DNA of 64,000 nt from Lawsonibacter asaccharolyticus (lineage in GTDB: Bacteria > Bacillota > Clostridia > Oscillospirales > Oscillospiraceae): contig BFBT01000001.1 in NCBI GenBank assembly GCA_003112755.1, positions 1,488,001 to 1,552,000 of the forward strand. Direction: 5' to 3'. The notes below the pieces were generated by a model, which saw only the letters and a program-made list of their open reading frames with translations, searched no databases and had not been told where the DNA came from. Both the position numbers and the translations under genes were made by a program. Positions within the stretch are counted from its first letter, which is position 1; every line of letters starts with the position of its first letter. Positions 1 to 7,667 of this stretch are shown piece after piece.

Positions 1-1033
1 GACTGCCCACGGGGCCCAGCAGGCGGACAGCGCCGGGGAGGGGATCGGCGGCGGAGACCGGCAGGCCCACTACCAGGGAGAGGGTCAGCGTCACCACCAT
101 GCAGACGGAGACCAGTCCCATTCCCCGGGGAAAGGCCTTGAACCGGGTGATGGCCTGGATGCGTGCCTTGATGTTCTGTCCTCCGTTGGCCATGGTGGTG
201 GCGCCGGGGAAGCGGCGCCGGCCGTCATCCGCCATGGACAGCAGGACCCGGCCGTAGTCCCGGCGGTCCTCCCCCTCCAGCCGCTCCAGCACCAGCTGGT
301 CACAGCGCTGCTCCCGCTGGTTGTCGATGCGGTCAAAGATGCGCCACAGGAAGGGGTTGCACCAGTGGACGCACCGGAACAGGGCGGTGACCCACCCGGC
401 GGCCACGTCCCGCTGTTTCAAATGGATCAGCTCGTGGAGGATCACCTTGCGGTCCGGGGCCCAGCCCATGGGGAGCACCAGCACCGGACGGACCACCCCC
501 ACCAGGAAGGGGGTGGAGGCGGCGCGGCTCTCCACCACCCGCCGGGGCATGGACAGACCGAAGCGCTCCGCCAGGGCGGCGACGGCCTCCAGCCGGGCTC
601 CGGCCACCGGCACGGCCTCCCCCAGGGAGCGGCGCAGCCGCAGCCCGCCCGCCGCCAGCCACAGGGCGGACAGGAGGACCCCCGCCAGATAGAGGAGGAA
701 CAGCCAGTCAGTGACAGAGCGGGGCAGTCCGCCCGCCGGGGGGATGGGGATGCCCGCCAGGGGCAGGGAGGGGGTCCAGGGGGAGGACCAGGCGGAGTCC
801 AGCCCCAGCTCGACCCAAGTCCGCAGGGCCTCGCCCAGCCCCGTCAGGTCGGCTATGGCAGAGCGGCCCAGCCAGCCCACCGGCAGGATCAGCCGGAGCA
901 CCACAACCATCCAGACCGCGTACTGCCACTGGGGGGAGAGCTTGTCCCGGAAGATGTGCTGGAGCACGAGCACGAAGAGGGCGGCCATGCTGGCCGCCGC
1001 CGTCTGATGGAGGAAGGACCAGAGATCGAACAC
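1..1033 (-). CDS. BlaR1/MecR1-like M56 zinc metallopeptidase sensor (3' part cut off)
   Basis: Membrane antirepressor of the BlaR1/MecR1 type, which senses a cell-wall signal and triggers cleavage of its partner BlaI. A GTG start 2 bases after the BlaI stop opens a frame that stays open to the window edge (344 residues visible). The N-terminus carries hydrophobic segments (about residues 14-25 and 40-58, and near 120-140). The zinc motif HELIH lies at residues 200-204, and another membrane segment follows at about 270-290. The extracellular sensor domain would lie beyond the edge, so the ligand cannot be judged, and M56 proteins without a penicillin-binding domain are common. It sits in one operon with blaI. 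No beta-lactamase gene is visible. Confidence 0.85.
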   Translation of the reverse strand, partial: MFDLWSFLHQTAAASMAALFVLVLQHIFRDKLSPQWQYAVWMVVVLRLILPVGWLGRSAIADLTGLGEALRTWVELGLDSAWSSPWTPSLPLAGIPIPPAGGLPRSVTDWLFLLYLAGVLLSALWLAAGGLRLRRSLGEAVPVAGARLEAVAALAERFGLSMPRRVVESRAASTPFLVGVVRPVLVLPMGWAPDRKVILHELIHLKQRDVAAGWVTALFRCVHWCNPFLWRIFDRIDNQREQRCDQLVLERLEGEDRRDYGRVLLSMADDGRRRFPGATTMANGGQNIKARIQAITRFKAFPRGMGLVSVCMVVTLTLSLVVGLPVSAADPLPGAVRLLGPVGS

Positions 1034-1035
1034 GG

Positions 1036-1398
1036 CTACACCTCCATCTCGTCCAGCAGGCGGCGCAGCTCCTCCCGCTCCTGGGGGGAGAGGCTGCCGT
1101 CCTTCACAAAGGCGGCCACCAGTTGGCCCGCCGAGCCGTCATAGACCCGGTCCACCAGATCCCGCCGCTCCCGGGCGGCGCACGTCTCCCGGCTGGGGAT
1201 AGCGGCGTACCGCCGGGGAGAGGACTGGTCCATGGATACCAGCCCCTTGGCGGCCATCCGGGTGAGGTAGGTGTGCACGGTGGTGCGGCTCCAGCCGGTC
1301 TCCGGCGCCAGGGCGCCCAGGATCTGCCCCAGATGCTGGGGCCCGCCGGCCCAGAGGGCCTCCAGCACCTTCCACTCGCTGTCCGTCAGCTTCCACAT
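1036..1398 (-). CDS. blaI: BlaI/MecI-family winged-helix repressor
   Basis: A 120-residue repressor of the BlaI/MecI/CopY family. The N-terminal winged helix (about residues 1-75, with LTDSEWKVLEALW and WSRTTVHTYLTRMAAKGLV) binds TACA-N-TGTA type palindromes. The C-terminal part (about 80-120) is the dimerisation helix region where BlaR1-type proteases cut. The start is the ATG at 1398, with AGGAGG 7 bases upstream. Two matching operators overlap its own promoter, so it is almost surely autoregulated. The gene downstream in the operon is the M56 sensor. CopY would be the alternative, but the M56 partner favours BlaI. Confidence 0.93.
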   Translation of the reverse strand: MWKLTDSEWKVLEALWAGGPQHLGQILGALAPETGWSRTTVHTYLTRMAAKGLVSMDQSSPRRYAAIPSRETCAARERRDLVDRVYDGSAGQLVAAFVKDGSLSPQEREELRRLLDEMEV

Positions 1399-1405
1399 AA
1401 AGACC

Positions 1406-1463
1406 CCTCCTACACATGTAGAATTTCTGAGATGATTCTACATATGTAGGAGGAACTTGTCAA
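1406..1463 (-). promoter_or_regulatory. blaI promoter with two BlaI operators
   Basis: Reading the minus strand, TTGACA (1458-1463) and TAGAAT (1435-1440) are separated by 17 bases. The perfect palindrome CTACATATGTAG (1438-1449) covers the spacer and part of the -10. A second near-palindrome, reading CTACACATGTAG on the plus strand (1410-1421), lies between the -10 and the start codon and overlaps the AGGAGG site (1406-1411). Both match the TACA-TGTA pattern of BlaI boxes, so repression would block both polymerase and elongation. Confidence 0.88.
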
Positions 1464-1563
1464 GCCTTGTCGGGAAAAAGCCTGTCCCAGCCCCCTGGAT
1501 TCTGCAAAAAATGGACAGGCCGGGGTCTATACTGAGCGGTACAAAGGAAGGGAGCGTGAGGTC

Positions 1564-4224
1564 ATGGACAGCTGGCACAGCCGGCCGCAGGCCGATCTTT
1601 TTCAGGAACTGGACGCGCGGCCCGGGGGACTGACCCGGCGGCAGGCGGAGGAGCGGCTGGCCCGGTACGGGCCGAATCAGCTGGAGCCCCCCAGGCGGCC
1701 GGGGCTGCTCTCCCGGGTGATGGCCCAGATGAAGGACCCCATGATCTTGGTGCTGCTGGGGGCGGCGGGGCTGTCCCTGGCGGCCAGCCGGGGGGAGGAC
1801 TGGCTGGATGCGGCCATCATCCTGGTCATCGTGGTGGTGAACAACATCATCTCCATCTCCCAGGAGGACCACGCCCACCGGGCCCTGGAGGAGCTGCGGA
1901 AGATGACCTCCCCCCACGCCACCGCCCTGCGGGGGGGCGCGCCCGTCCGGGTGGAGGCGGCGGAGCTGGTGCCGGGGGACGTGATCCTGCTGGAGGCGGG
2001 GGACCTGGTGCCTGCGGACGCCCGCCTGCTGGAGGCGGCGGGACTGCGCTGTGACGAGAGCGCAATGACTGGGGAGTCGGTGCCCGTGGAGAAGGCGGCG
2101 GGTGGGCCGCTGCCGGAGGACGCCCCCCTGGGAGACTGGACCAACATGGTGATCTCCGGCACACTGGTCACGGCGGGGCGGGCCACCGCCCTGGTCACCG
2201 CCACCGGCATGGACACACAGATGGGCCGCATCGCCGGCCTGCTGCTGGAGGGAGAGACCCAGCCCACCCCCCTCCAGCGGAAGATGGGGGAGATCTCACG
2301 CTCCCTCTCCTTCCTGTGCCTCTCCGTATGCGCCGTCATGTTCGGGGTGGGGCTGCTCCAGGGGAAGGACATGCTGGGCATGTTCCTCACCGCCGTCTCC
2401 CTGGCGGTGGCCGCCATCCCGGAGGGTCTGCCCGCCATCGTCACAATCGTGCTGGCCCTGGGGGTGGGGCGGATGGCGGACCGGGGGGCCATCGTGAAGA
2501 AGCTGCCCGCAGTAGAGACCCTGGGCTGTGCCAGCGTCATCTGCTCGGACAAGACGGGCACCCTGACCCAGAACCGGATGACGGTGCGGGAGCTGTGGGT
2601 CCCGGCGGGGGGCCACCGGCGGGACGCCCTGCTGGCGGGGGCCCTGTGCGGCGACGCCCGGCTGGAGTGGAAGGCGGGGGCCCCGGTATCCGCGGGGGAC
2701 CCCACCGAGGGGGCGCTGGTGGTGGCCGCCGCCCGGGAGGGGCTGGACCGGAACCAGCTGTCCGAGAGCCTGCCCCGCACCGGGGAGATCCCCTTCGACT
2801 CCGGGCGCAAGCTGATGACCACCGTCCACGAAAAGGAAGGGGGCGGCCGCCTGGTGCTGGTGAAGGGGGCACCGGACGTGCTGCTGGAGCGGTGCGTGTC
2901 CGGCCCAAGAGGCCCACTGTCGCCGGCGGACCGGAGACAGATCCTCGCCGCCAATGAGGACATGGCCCGCCGGGCCCTGCGGGTCATCGGGGTGGCCCGG
3001 CGGGAGCTGTCCCTGCAGCCCAGAAAGCTGGAGAGCGGGACGGTGGAGCGGGACCTTACCTTTCTGGGGCTGTTCGGCATGGCCGACCCGCCCCGGCGGG
3101 AGGTGAAGGGGGCGGTGGAGCGGTGCCACCAGGCGGGCATCCGCCCGGTGATGATCACCGGGGACCACCGTGCCACGGCCATGGCGGTGGCACGGGAGCT
3201 GGACATCTGCCGCCCAGGGGACCTGGCCCTCACCGGCCCGGAGCTGGACTTCATGCCCCAGGAGATGCTGGAGGAGGACATTGAAAAATTCGCTGTCTTT
3301 GCCCGGGTGTCGCCGGAGCACAAGATGCGCATCGTCCGGGCCTGGCAGAAAAAGGGGCGGGTGGTGGCCATGACGGGGGACGGCGTCAACGACGCCCCAG
3401 CCCTCAAGGCGGCGGACATCGGCTGCGCTATGGGGCTGTCCGGCACCGACGTGGCCAAGGGAGCGGCGGAGATGATCCTCACAGACGACAACTTTTCCAC
3501 CATCGTTCAGGCGGTGGAGGAGGGGCGGGGGATCTACTCCAATATCCGCAAGGCCATCCACTATCTGCTCTCCTGCAACATCGGGGAGATCTTCACCATT
3601 TTCGTGGCCACCCTCTTGAACTTCGGGCAGATGCCCCTGGTGCCGGTGCAGCTGCTGTGGCTGAATCTGGTGACTGACTCCCTGCCCGCCCTGGCCCTGG
3701 GCGTGGAGCCGGTGGAGGAGGGCGTGATGGACCAGCCGCCCCGGGACCCCTCCGCCGGGCTGTTCTCCCGGGGATTCTCCCTGCGCCTGGCGTGGCAGGG
3801 ACTGATGGTGGGCGGGCTGACTTTGGGGGCCTATCTGCTGGGGCTGTTCCACCTGGGCGCCCCCGGCATGGAGGGGGCGGCGGCCAACACCATGGCCTTC
3901 GCCACCCTGACGCTGAGCCAGCTGTTCCACGCCTTCAACGTCCGCAGCGAGGACCAGTCCCTGCTGGCCCAGGGGGCGCTGTCCAACCCGGCCATGAACA
4001 AGGCGTTCCTGGCGGGGATGGTCATGCAGCTGTCTGTGCTGCTCCTGCCGCCCCTTCAGGGGGTGTTCTCCGTGTGCCCCATGGACCTGACCCAGTGGGT
4101 GACGGTGCTGGCCCTGGCCATGGCCCCCATCCCCATCTGCGAGGCGGAAAAGGCCCTGCGGCGGCGCAGGCCGGAGACGGAGGAGCCCAGACAGGAGAAG
4201 GAGCTGTCCGCGGCCCGAAAGTAA
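1564..4224 (+). CDS. P2-type calcium-translocating ATPase
   Basis: An 886-residue P-type ATPase that pumps a cation, most likely Ca2+, out of the cell. The order is N-terminal cation-ATPase domain (about 5-65), E1-E2 actuator with TGES at 169-172, the PEGLP membrane motif before the phosphorylation site, DKTGTL with the phosphorylated Asp at 329, the nucleotide domain, TGDGVND at 604-610, and a C-terminal six-helix cation-transporting domain. There is no N-terminal heavy-metal domain and no CPC motif, which argues against a copper or zinc pump. The length matches bacterial SERCA/PMCA-like pumps. It is transcribed away from blaI; the 115 bases from the BlaI operator to the start make cross-regulation possible but unproven. 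Confidence 0.93.
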   Translation: MDSWHSRPQADLFQELDARPGGLTRRQAEERLARYGPNQLEPPRRPGLLSRVMAQMKDPMILVLLGAAGLSLAASRGEDWLDAAIILVIVVVNNIISISQEDHAHRALEELRKMTSPHATALRGGAPVRVEAAELVPGDVILLEAGDLVPADARLLEAAGLRCDESAMTGESVPVEKAAGGPLPEDAPLGDWTNMVISGTLVTAGRATALVTATGMDTQMGRIAGLLLEGETQPTPLQRKMGEISRSLSFLCLSVCAVMFGVGLLQGKDMLGMFLTAVSLAVAAIPEGLPAIVTIVLALGVGRMADRGAIVKKLPAVETLGCASVICSDKTGTLTQNRMTVRELWVPAGGHRRDALLAGALCGDARLEWKAGAPVSAGDPTEGALVVAAAREGLDRNQLSESLPRTGEIPFDSGRKLMTTVHEKEGGGRLVLVKGAPDVLLERCVSGPRGPLSPADRRQILAANEDMARRALRVIGVARRELSLQPRKLESGTVERDLTFLGLFGMADPPRREVKGAVERCHQAGIRPVMITGDHRATAMAVARELDICRPGDLALTGPELDFMPQEMLEEDIEKFAVFARVSPEHKMRIVRAWQKKGRVVAMTGDGVNDAPALKAADIGCAMGLSGTDVAKGAAEMILTDDNFSTIVQAVEEGRGIYSNIRKAIHYLLSCNIGEIFTIFVATLLNFGQMPLVPVQLLWLNLVTDSLPALALGVEPVEEGVMDQPPRDPSAGLFSRGFSLRLAWQGLMVGGLTLGAYLLGLFHLGAPGMEGAAANTMAFATLTLSQLFHAFNVRSEDQSLLAQGALSNPAMNKAFLAGMVMQLSVLLLPPLQGVFSVCPMDLTQWVTVLALAMAPIPICEAEKALRRRRPETEEPRQEKELSAARK

Positions 4225-4230
4225 ACAGAC

Positions 4231-4263
4231 GCGCCCCGGCCTGAGCAGGCCGGGGCGCATTTT
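4231..4263 (+). terminator. Rho-independent terminator after the P-type ATPase
   Basis: A perfect 12-base-pair stem (4231-4242 with 4247-4258) with loop GAGC is followed by ATTTT. It begins 6 bases after the ATPase stop codon. Confidence 0.85.
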
Positions 4264-4311
4264 CGTGCGCGGTGGGATTCATTCCCGCAGAGGGCAGAGG
4301 CGCGGGACGAT

Positions 4312-4605
4312 TCAAATTCCGCGGCGGTGGACCTCCGCCCCCAGCTTGAGATAGAAGGCGGAGAGAATGGCATCAATGCGCTGGACACACTCCGGGTCCT
4401 CCAGCGTGTCGTCCTCCAGGATGTCCCGGATGGCCCGCAGGGTCTCCAGCGCGGCGCTGTCCATGGCGGCGAGGAGCTGCGCCGGGGTCAGATGGCTCAT
4501 AAAATCCCACACCACACCGCCCAGGGCGGCACAGCAGATCCCCTGGTCAACATCACCGATGGCGTCCCAAATGCTGGCCGGGTAATCGCGGTAATCACGA
4601 TTCAT
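4312..4605 (-). CDS. Hypothetical 97-residue acidic protein downstream of an RHH regulator
   Basis: I do not recognise this family. It is 97 residues, acidic and predicted mostly helical, with two cysteines in the stretch QGICCAALGG and a helix-rich C-terminal half (LETLRAIRDILEDD). Its ATG overlaps the last 11 bases of the upstream ribbon-helix-helix gene, so the two are translationally coupled. Two-gene modules with an RHH protein first are often toxin-antitoxin or small plasmid-type regulators, but this protein does not look like a known toxin. The real-gene call rests on the overlap, the open frame and the shared operator. Confidence 0.7.
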   Translation of the reverse strand: MNRDYRDYPASIWDAIGDVDQGICCAALGGVVWDFMSHLTPAQLLAAMDSAALETLRAIRDILEDDTLEDPECVQRIDAILSAFYLKLGAEVHRRGI

Positions 4606-4807
4606 TGCGGGTGCCCTCCTCTATCTCACAGTGGTCAAGGGCATATTCCAGGAATATGCCCACAAGCTCGTTTCGGCTCCGCCCGGTTTGGGCGGCAATG
4701 AGATCCATGCGGGAGACGATATCCTCACGGATGCGGACAGAGAAGGTGCGGCACCCATCCTCTCCCTTCAAGGGTTTCTGACGAATGCGCAGGATATCTC
4801 TCTCCAT
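4595..4807 (-). CDS. Small ribbon-helix-helix (Arc/CopG-like) DNA-binding protein
   Basis: A 70-residue protein with an RHH fold: the beta strand is TFSVRIREDI, then helix A (VSRMDLIAAQTG) and helix B (SRNELVGIFLEYALDHCE). The start at 4807 has AAGGTGA 6 bases upstream; an earlier in-frame ATG near 4855 lacks a ribosome binding site. RHH proteins bind DNA as dimers to short inverted repeats. A perfect 12-base inverted repeat lies in the promoter region about 130 bases upstream and is the natural candidate target. It overlaps the downstream 97-residue gene. Confidence 0.85.
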   Translation of the reverse strand: MERDILRIRQKPLKGEDGCRTFSVRIREDIVSRMDLIAAQTGRSRNELVGIFLEYALDHCEIEEGTRNES

Positions 4808-4915
4808 GGACTCACCTTCTTTCTCACGTATTTTATAGCAGGAGAATCTTTCCATCAATGTTAAATGGAGTGTGAGAACGGCGGTATCAAACCAATGACG
4901 GCGGATGGTGGCATC

Positions 4916-4965
4916 AGTATAACAGATTTCTGGTGAAACTATGACATCAGGCAGATGTCATAGTT
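4916..4965 (-). promoter_or_regulatory. Promoter -10 and perfect 12-bp inverted repeat upstream of the RHH module
   Basis: On the minus strand a TATACT hexamer (4916-4921) has no good -35. Where the -35 would be lies a perfect inverted repeat, AACTATGACATC (4937-4948) and its complement (4954-4965), with a 5-base centre. No T-tract follows, so it is not a terminator; it is best read as an operator for the RHH protein or another dimeric regulator. Confidence 0.6.
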
Positions 4966-5028
4966 CGGTGCTGGCGGGACAAGGCTGGGTTTTCAGCACA
5001 GGGGCGGCCCCAGGAAGCGCACTCAAAG

Positions 5029-5072
5029 CCTTCCCCCCACAGGGGGGAAGGTGTCACGGCGTATGCCGTGAC
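5029..5072. repeat. Interspersed palindromic repeat, two-hairpin unit
   Basis: CCTTCCCCCC (5029-5038) pairs perfectly with GGGGGGAAGG (5042-5051), then GTCACGGC (5053-5060) pairs with GCCGTGAC (5065-5072). The first hairpin is echoed at 27037-27057. From general knowledge, CCTTCCCC...GGGGAAGG plus a TCACGGC hairpin is a common intergenic repeat in gut Oscillospiraceae. Confidence 0.75.
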
Positions 5073-5390
5073 GGATGAGGGGTCTTCCTTCCATCCCACC
5101 GTCTCCGCCTCCAAGGGATTCCGCCCTGCGGGGCGGCCTACTTTGCCCCCGGCGGCAAAGCGCCGCCGGGTGACGCTCCCGGCGGGACCACGGCTCCACA
5201 TGCGTTCCGCCTGAGTCCCGCAGTCCGCTTTCCCACGGACCCCCAATACGGGAGACGCGGGCCCTTGGGCATGGCGCCCGCGTCCGGCGCGGGTGGTGGA
5301 CGACACCCGGTTCCCCCGTTTGTACTGCCGCCGCTGGTGTGTTGAATTGGCGGGCATACCCCACGAGGGGATCGCGCCTGTCCTGGCAGA

Positions 5391-5439
5391 ATAGGGGCGG
5401 CCGGTGGGAGACCGGCGGGCGCACGATGTGCGCCCCTAT
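5391..5439. repeat. Complex palindrome able to form a three-way junction
   Basis: Outer arms ATAGGGGCG (5391-5399) and CGCCCCTAT (5431-5439) enclose GCCGGT (5400-5405)/ACCGGC (5411-5416) and the hairpin GGGCGCAC (5417-5424)/GTGCGCCC (5428-5435). The arms compete, so either a cruciform with two side hairpins or a simpler stem could form. Confidence 0.7.
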
Positions 5440-5547
5440 GCAGGCAATGGGAGAAGATTGCACCCCGTAGGGTCCGATGCCCCCATCGGGACACAGAAAG
5501 CGCCCTGTCCCATAGGGGACAGGGCGCTGATGGTGGAAAAAGGCCGT

Positions 5548-6543
5548 TCACCGCTCCTCGCGGAAGTAGTTCAGGCCCAGGGCGGCGGGCTGTCCGCTGC
5601 CCTCCCGCTTGCGGATGGAGGTGACCACCAGCACGATAGCGGTGATCAGGAAGGGGAGGGCCTTGAAGAGGTGGGAGGGGATGCTGTTGAGCCAGCCCAG
5701 AGCGTCCGGGAATGCGCCGGCCAGAGAGCCGGAGTAGATCTGAAGGGTGTTGAAGAAGCCAAAGACCAGGGTGCCCAGGATGGCATACAGGGGGTTCCAG
5801 TTGGCGAAGATGACCAGGGCGATGGCGATCCAGCCGTAGCCGTTGATCCAGCAGTTGGAGCCCTCAAAGGAGCCGCCCATGTTCAGTGCCATATAGAAGC
5901 CGCCCAGCCCCATGATGCCGGAGCCCAGGATCAGGTGGACGTACTTATACAGCAGGATGTTGACGCCCACCGAGTCGGCAGCGCCGGGGTTCTCCCCCAC
6001 GGAGCGCAGGCGCAGGCCGGTCTTGGTGCAGGTGAGGTACCACCACACCGCCGCCGCCACCAGGATGCCCAGATAGACCAGGATGTTGTGGGAAAACAGG
6101 GCCTTGCCCACCACCGGGATGGAGGAGAGCAGGGGGATCTCCCGGGCAGAGAAGCCGCTGACCAGGGCGTCGGCGCTTGTCATGACGGGCCAGCGGTCCC
6201 CCAGGCCCTTGCCGATGAAGAAGTAGAGGCCCAGGCCGAAGGTGGTGATGGTCAGGCCGGTGACGTTCTGGTTGGCCTGGAGGGAGACGGTGAGCAGGGC
6301 AAACAGGGCCCCGCACAGGCCGGCGGCCAGGAAGGAGACCAGCAGGCCCACCAGCAGGCTGTTGGCCATACAGCCTGCCAGGTAGCCGAAGATGGCGCCG
6401 ATGGCCATGGTGCCCTCCACGCCCAGGTTCAGGCTGCCAGCCTTCTCGGTGACGATCTCGCCCACTGTGCCGTAGAGCAGGGGGATGTTCACCAGCACGA
6501 TGTTGAACAGGAAGAGGGTCAATACGTCGATGGATGCGTTCAT
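5548..6543 (-). CDS. nupQ: Nucleoside ABC transporter permease (NupQ-like)
   Basis: A 331-residue inner-membrane permease of the branched-chain/ribose (BPD_transp_2) type found in BmpA-NupAPQ nucleoside importers. It has about eight to ten hydrophobic segments and the family pattern LNLGVEGTMAIGAIFGY near residues 33-50, characteristic of the second permease. The ATG at 6543 overlaps the stop of nupP (ATGA at 6540-6543), so the two permeases are translationally coupled. It is last in the operon bmpA-nupA-nupP-nupQ. The substrate is most likely purine nucleosides, inferred from family and from the nearby xpt gene. Confidence 0.9.
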   Translation of the reverse strand: MNASIDVLTLFLFNIVLVNIPLLYGTVGEIVTEKAGSLNLGVEGTMAIGAIFGYLAGCMANSLLVGLLVSFLAAGLCGALFALLTVSLQANQNVTGLTITTFGLGLYFFIGKGLGDRWPVMTSADALVSGFSAREIPLLSSIPVVGKALFSHNILVYLGILVAAAVWWYLTCTKTGLRLRSVGENPGAADSVGVNILLYKYVHLILGSGIMGLGGFYMALNMGGSFEGSNCWINGYGWIAIALVIFANWNPLYAILGTLVFGFFNTLQIYSGSLAGAFPDALGWLNSIPSHLFKALPFLITAIVLVVTSIRKREGSGQPAALGLNYFREER

Positions 6544-7667
6544 TTGGACACCTCCTTGGGGGCTGCGGCGCGCCGCGCCAGACGGAAGCGGGTGAAGAAG
6601 TCCGCGGCCAGGACGGCGAACAGGATGATGCCCTGGATCAGGTCCGCGAAGTTGGCGTCGATGGAGGAATAGGTGGTGCTGGCAGCCTGACAGCCGAACT
6701 GGAGCACTGTGATGAGCAGGGCGGTGATGACGATGCCCACCGTGTTCAGCTTGGCCAGCCAGGCCACCACGATGCCGGTCCAGCCCACATCGTTGGTGAC
6801 GGAGGTGGACAGGGTGCCGGCGGAGGAGACATAGAAGGCGCCGGCCAGGCCGATGAGGGCAGCGGACAGGAAGATGGTGCGCACCACGATCCGCCCCACC
6901 TTCATGCCCGCATAGCGGGCGGTGTTGGGGCTGTCCCCCACCACGGCGATCTCATAGCCGTGCTTGGTGTACTTCAGATAGCCGAAGAGGAGCACGCACA
7001 GGACGATGGCGATGATCAGGGACAGGTTCAGGTTGAAGGGGCCCAGGGGGAAGGTGATCATGTCCGCGTTGTCGGGGAAGCCGGCGAACTTGGGCCGGGC
7101 GGAATCGGGGTCCAGGAAGAAGTTCCAGCCAGCCTTGGTCTCCCCCAGGAACTGGAGGAGATAGAGGGCGATGTAGTTGAGCATCAGGGTGAGCAGGGTC
7201 TCGTTGGTGTTGTAGCGCACCTTCAGCAGGGCCACGATCAGGCCGTACAGGCCGCCGCCCAGGATGCCGCACAGGGCCATGACCAGCATCACCAGGGGCT
7301 GGGGCAGGACCGGGCCCAGCTTGTGGGCGGCCGCGGCGGCACAGATGGCGCCCATGATGAACTGCCCCTCTCCGCCGATGTTCCAGAAGCGCATCCGGAA
7401 GGCCAGCGACAGGGCCAGGGAGGTGATGAGCAGGGGGACAAAGAGCTTGACGAAGTTCTCCACGATGCGCCAGGGGAATTTGTTGCCCGGGATGCCCATG
7501 GTCACCATCTTCTGGTAGAAGGTGAGGGGGTCCACATCCATGGAGGAGAGGAGGGCCGCGCCGATGAGCAGGGCGATGACCACCGCCGCCACATAGGCCA
7601 GGGCCTGGCGGACGGGGCTGGACGACTCCCGCTTGACCACGCGGAAGAGCGGTTCTTTCCGGTTCAT
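6540..7667 (-). CDS. nupP: Nucleoside ABC transporter permease (NupP-like)
   Basis: A 375-residue permease, the longer of the two in this family. The N-terminus is cytosolic (MNRKEPLFRVVKRESS), followed by about ten hydrophobic segments. FWNIGGEGQFIMGAICAAAAAH, around residues 99-120, is the EAA-like coupling region typical of NupP. The start overlaps the nupA stop (ATGA at 7664-7667). It forms a heterodimeric channel with NupQ, powered by NupA and fed by the BmpA lipoprotein. Confidence 0.9.
   Translation of the reverse strand: MNRKEPLFRVVKRESSSPVRQALAYVAAVVIALLIGAALLSSMDVDPLTFYQKMVTMGIPGNKFPWRIVENFVKLFVPLLITSLALSLAFRMRFWNIGGEGQFIMGAICAAAAAHKLGPVLPQPLVMLVMALCGILGGGLYGLIVALLKVRYNTNETLLTLMLNYIALYLLQFLGETKAGWNFFLDPDSARPKFAGFPDNADMITFPLGPFNLNLSLIIAIVLCVLLFGYLKYTKHGYEIAVVGDSPNTARYAGMKVGRIVVRTIFLSAALIGLAGAFYVSSAGTLSTSVTNDVGWTGIVVAWLAKLNTVGIVITALLITVLQFGCQAASTTYSSIDANFADLIQGIILFAVLAADFFTRFRLARRAAAPKEVSK

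Larger units (their letters stand above)
4966..5547. other. Gene-free intergenic block of palindromic repeats
   Basis: About 580 bases between the RHH module and the nup operon. No frame has a credible start, ribosome site or known protein. The stretch is made of GC-rich inverted repeats: 5029-5051, 5053-5072 and 5391-5439 are listed separately. There are also loose repeats around 5150-5300 and a short inverted repeat at 5505-5527 (CGCCCTGTCCCATAGGGGACAGGGCG), which on the minus strand lies just after nupQ and could help to end its transcript. Confidence 0.6.

Noticed and set aside
1677..3503. A 608-residue open frame antisense to the P-type ATPase (and a second, 654 residues, at 2296-4260)
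   Set aside because: GC-rich codon structure creates long antisense frames. The proteins are low-complexity (Ser/Arg or Gly/His rich), have no ribosome site, and the sense strand holds a complete recognised enzyme.
1564..4224. Copper-pump reading of the ATPase because a BlaI/CopY-type repressor is adjacent
   Set aside because: No metal-binding domain and no CPC motif; PEGLP and other P2 motifs instead.
4947..5551. Several 130-150 residue frames in the repeat block
   Set aside because: They run through palindromic repeats in multiple frames, lack ribosome sites and are Arg/Pro/Gly biased.
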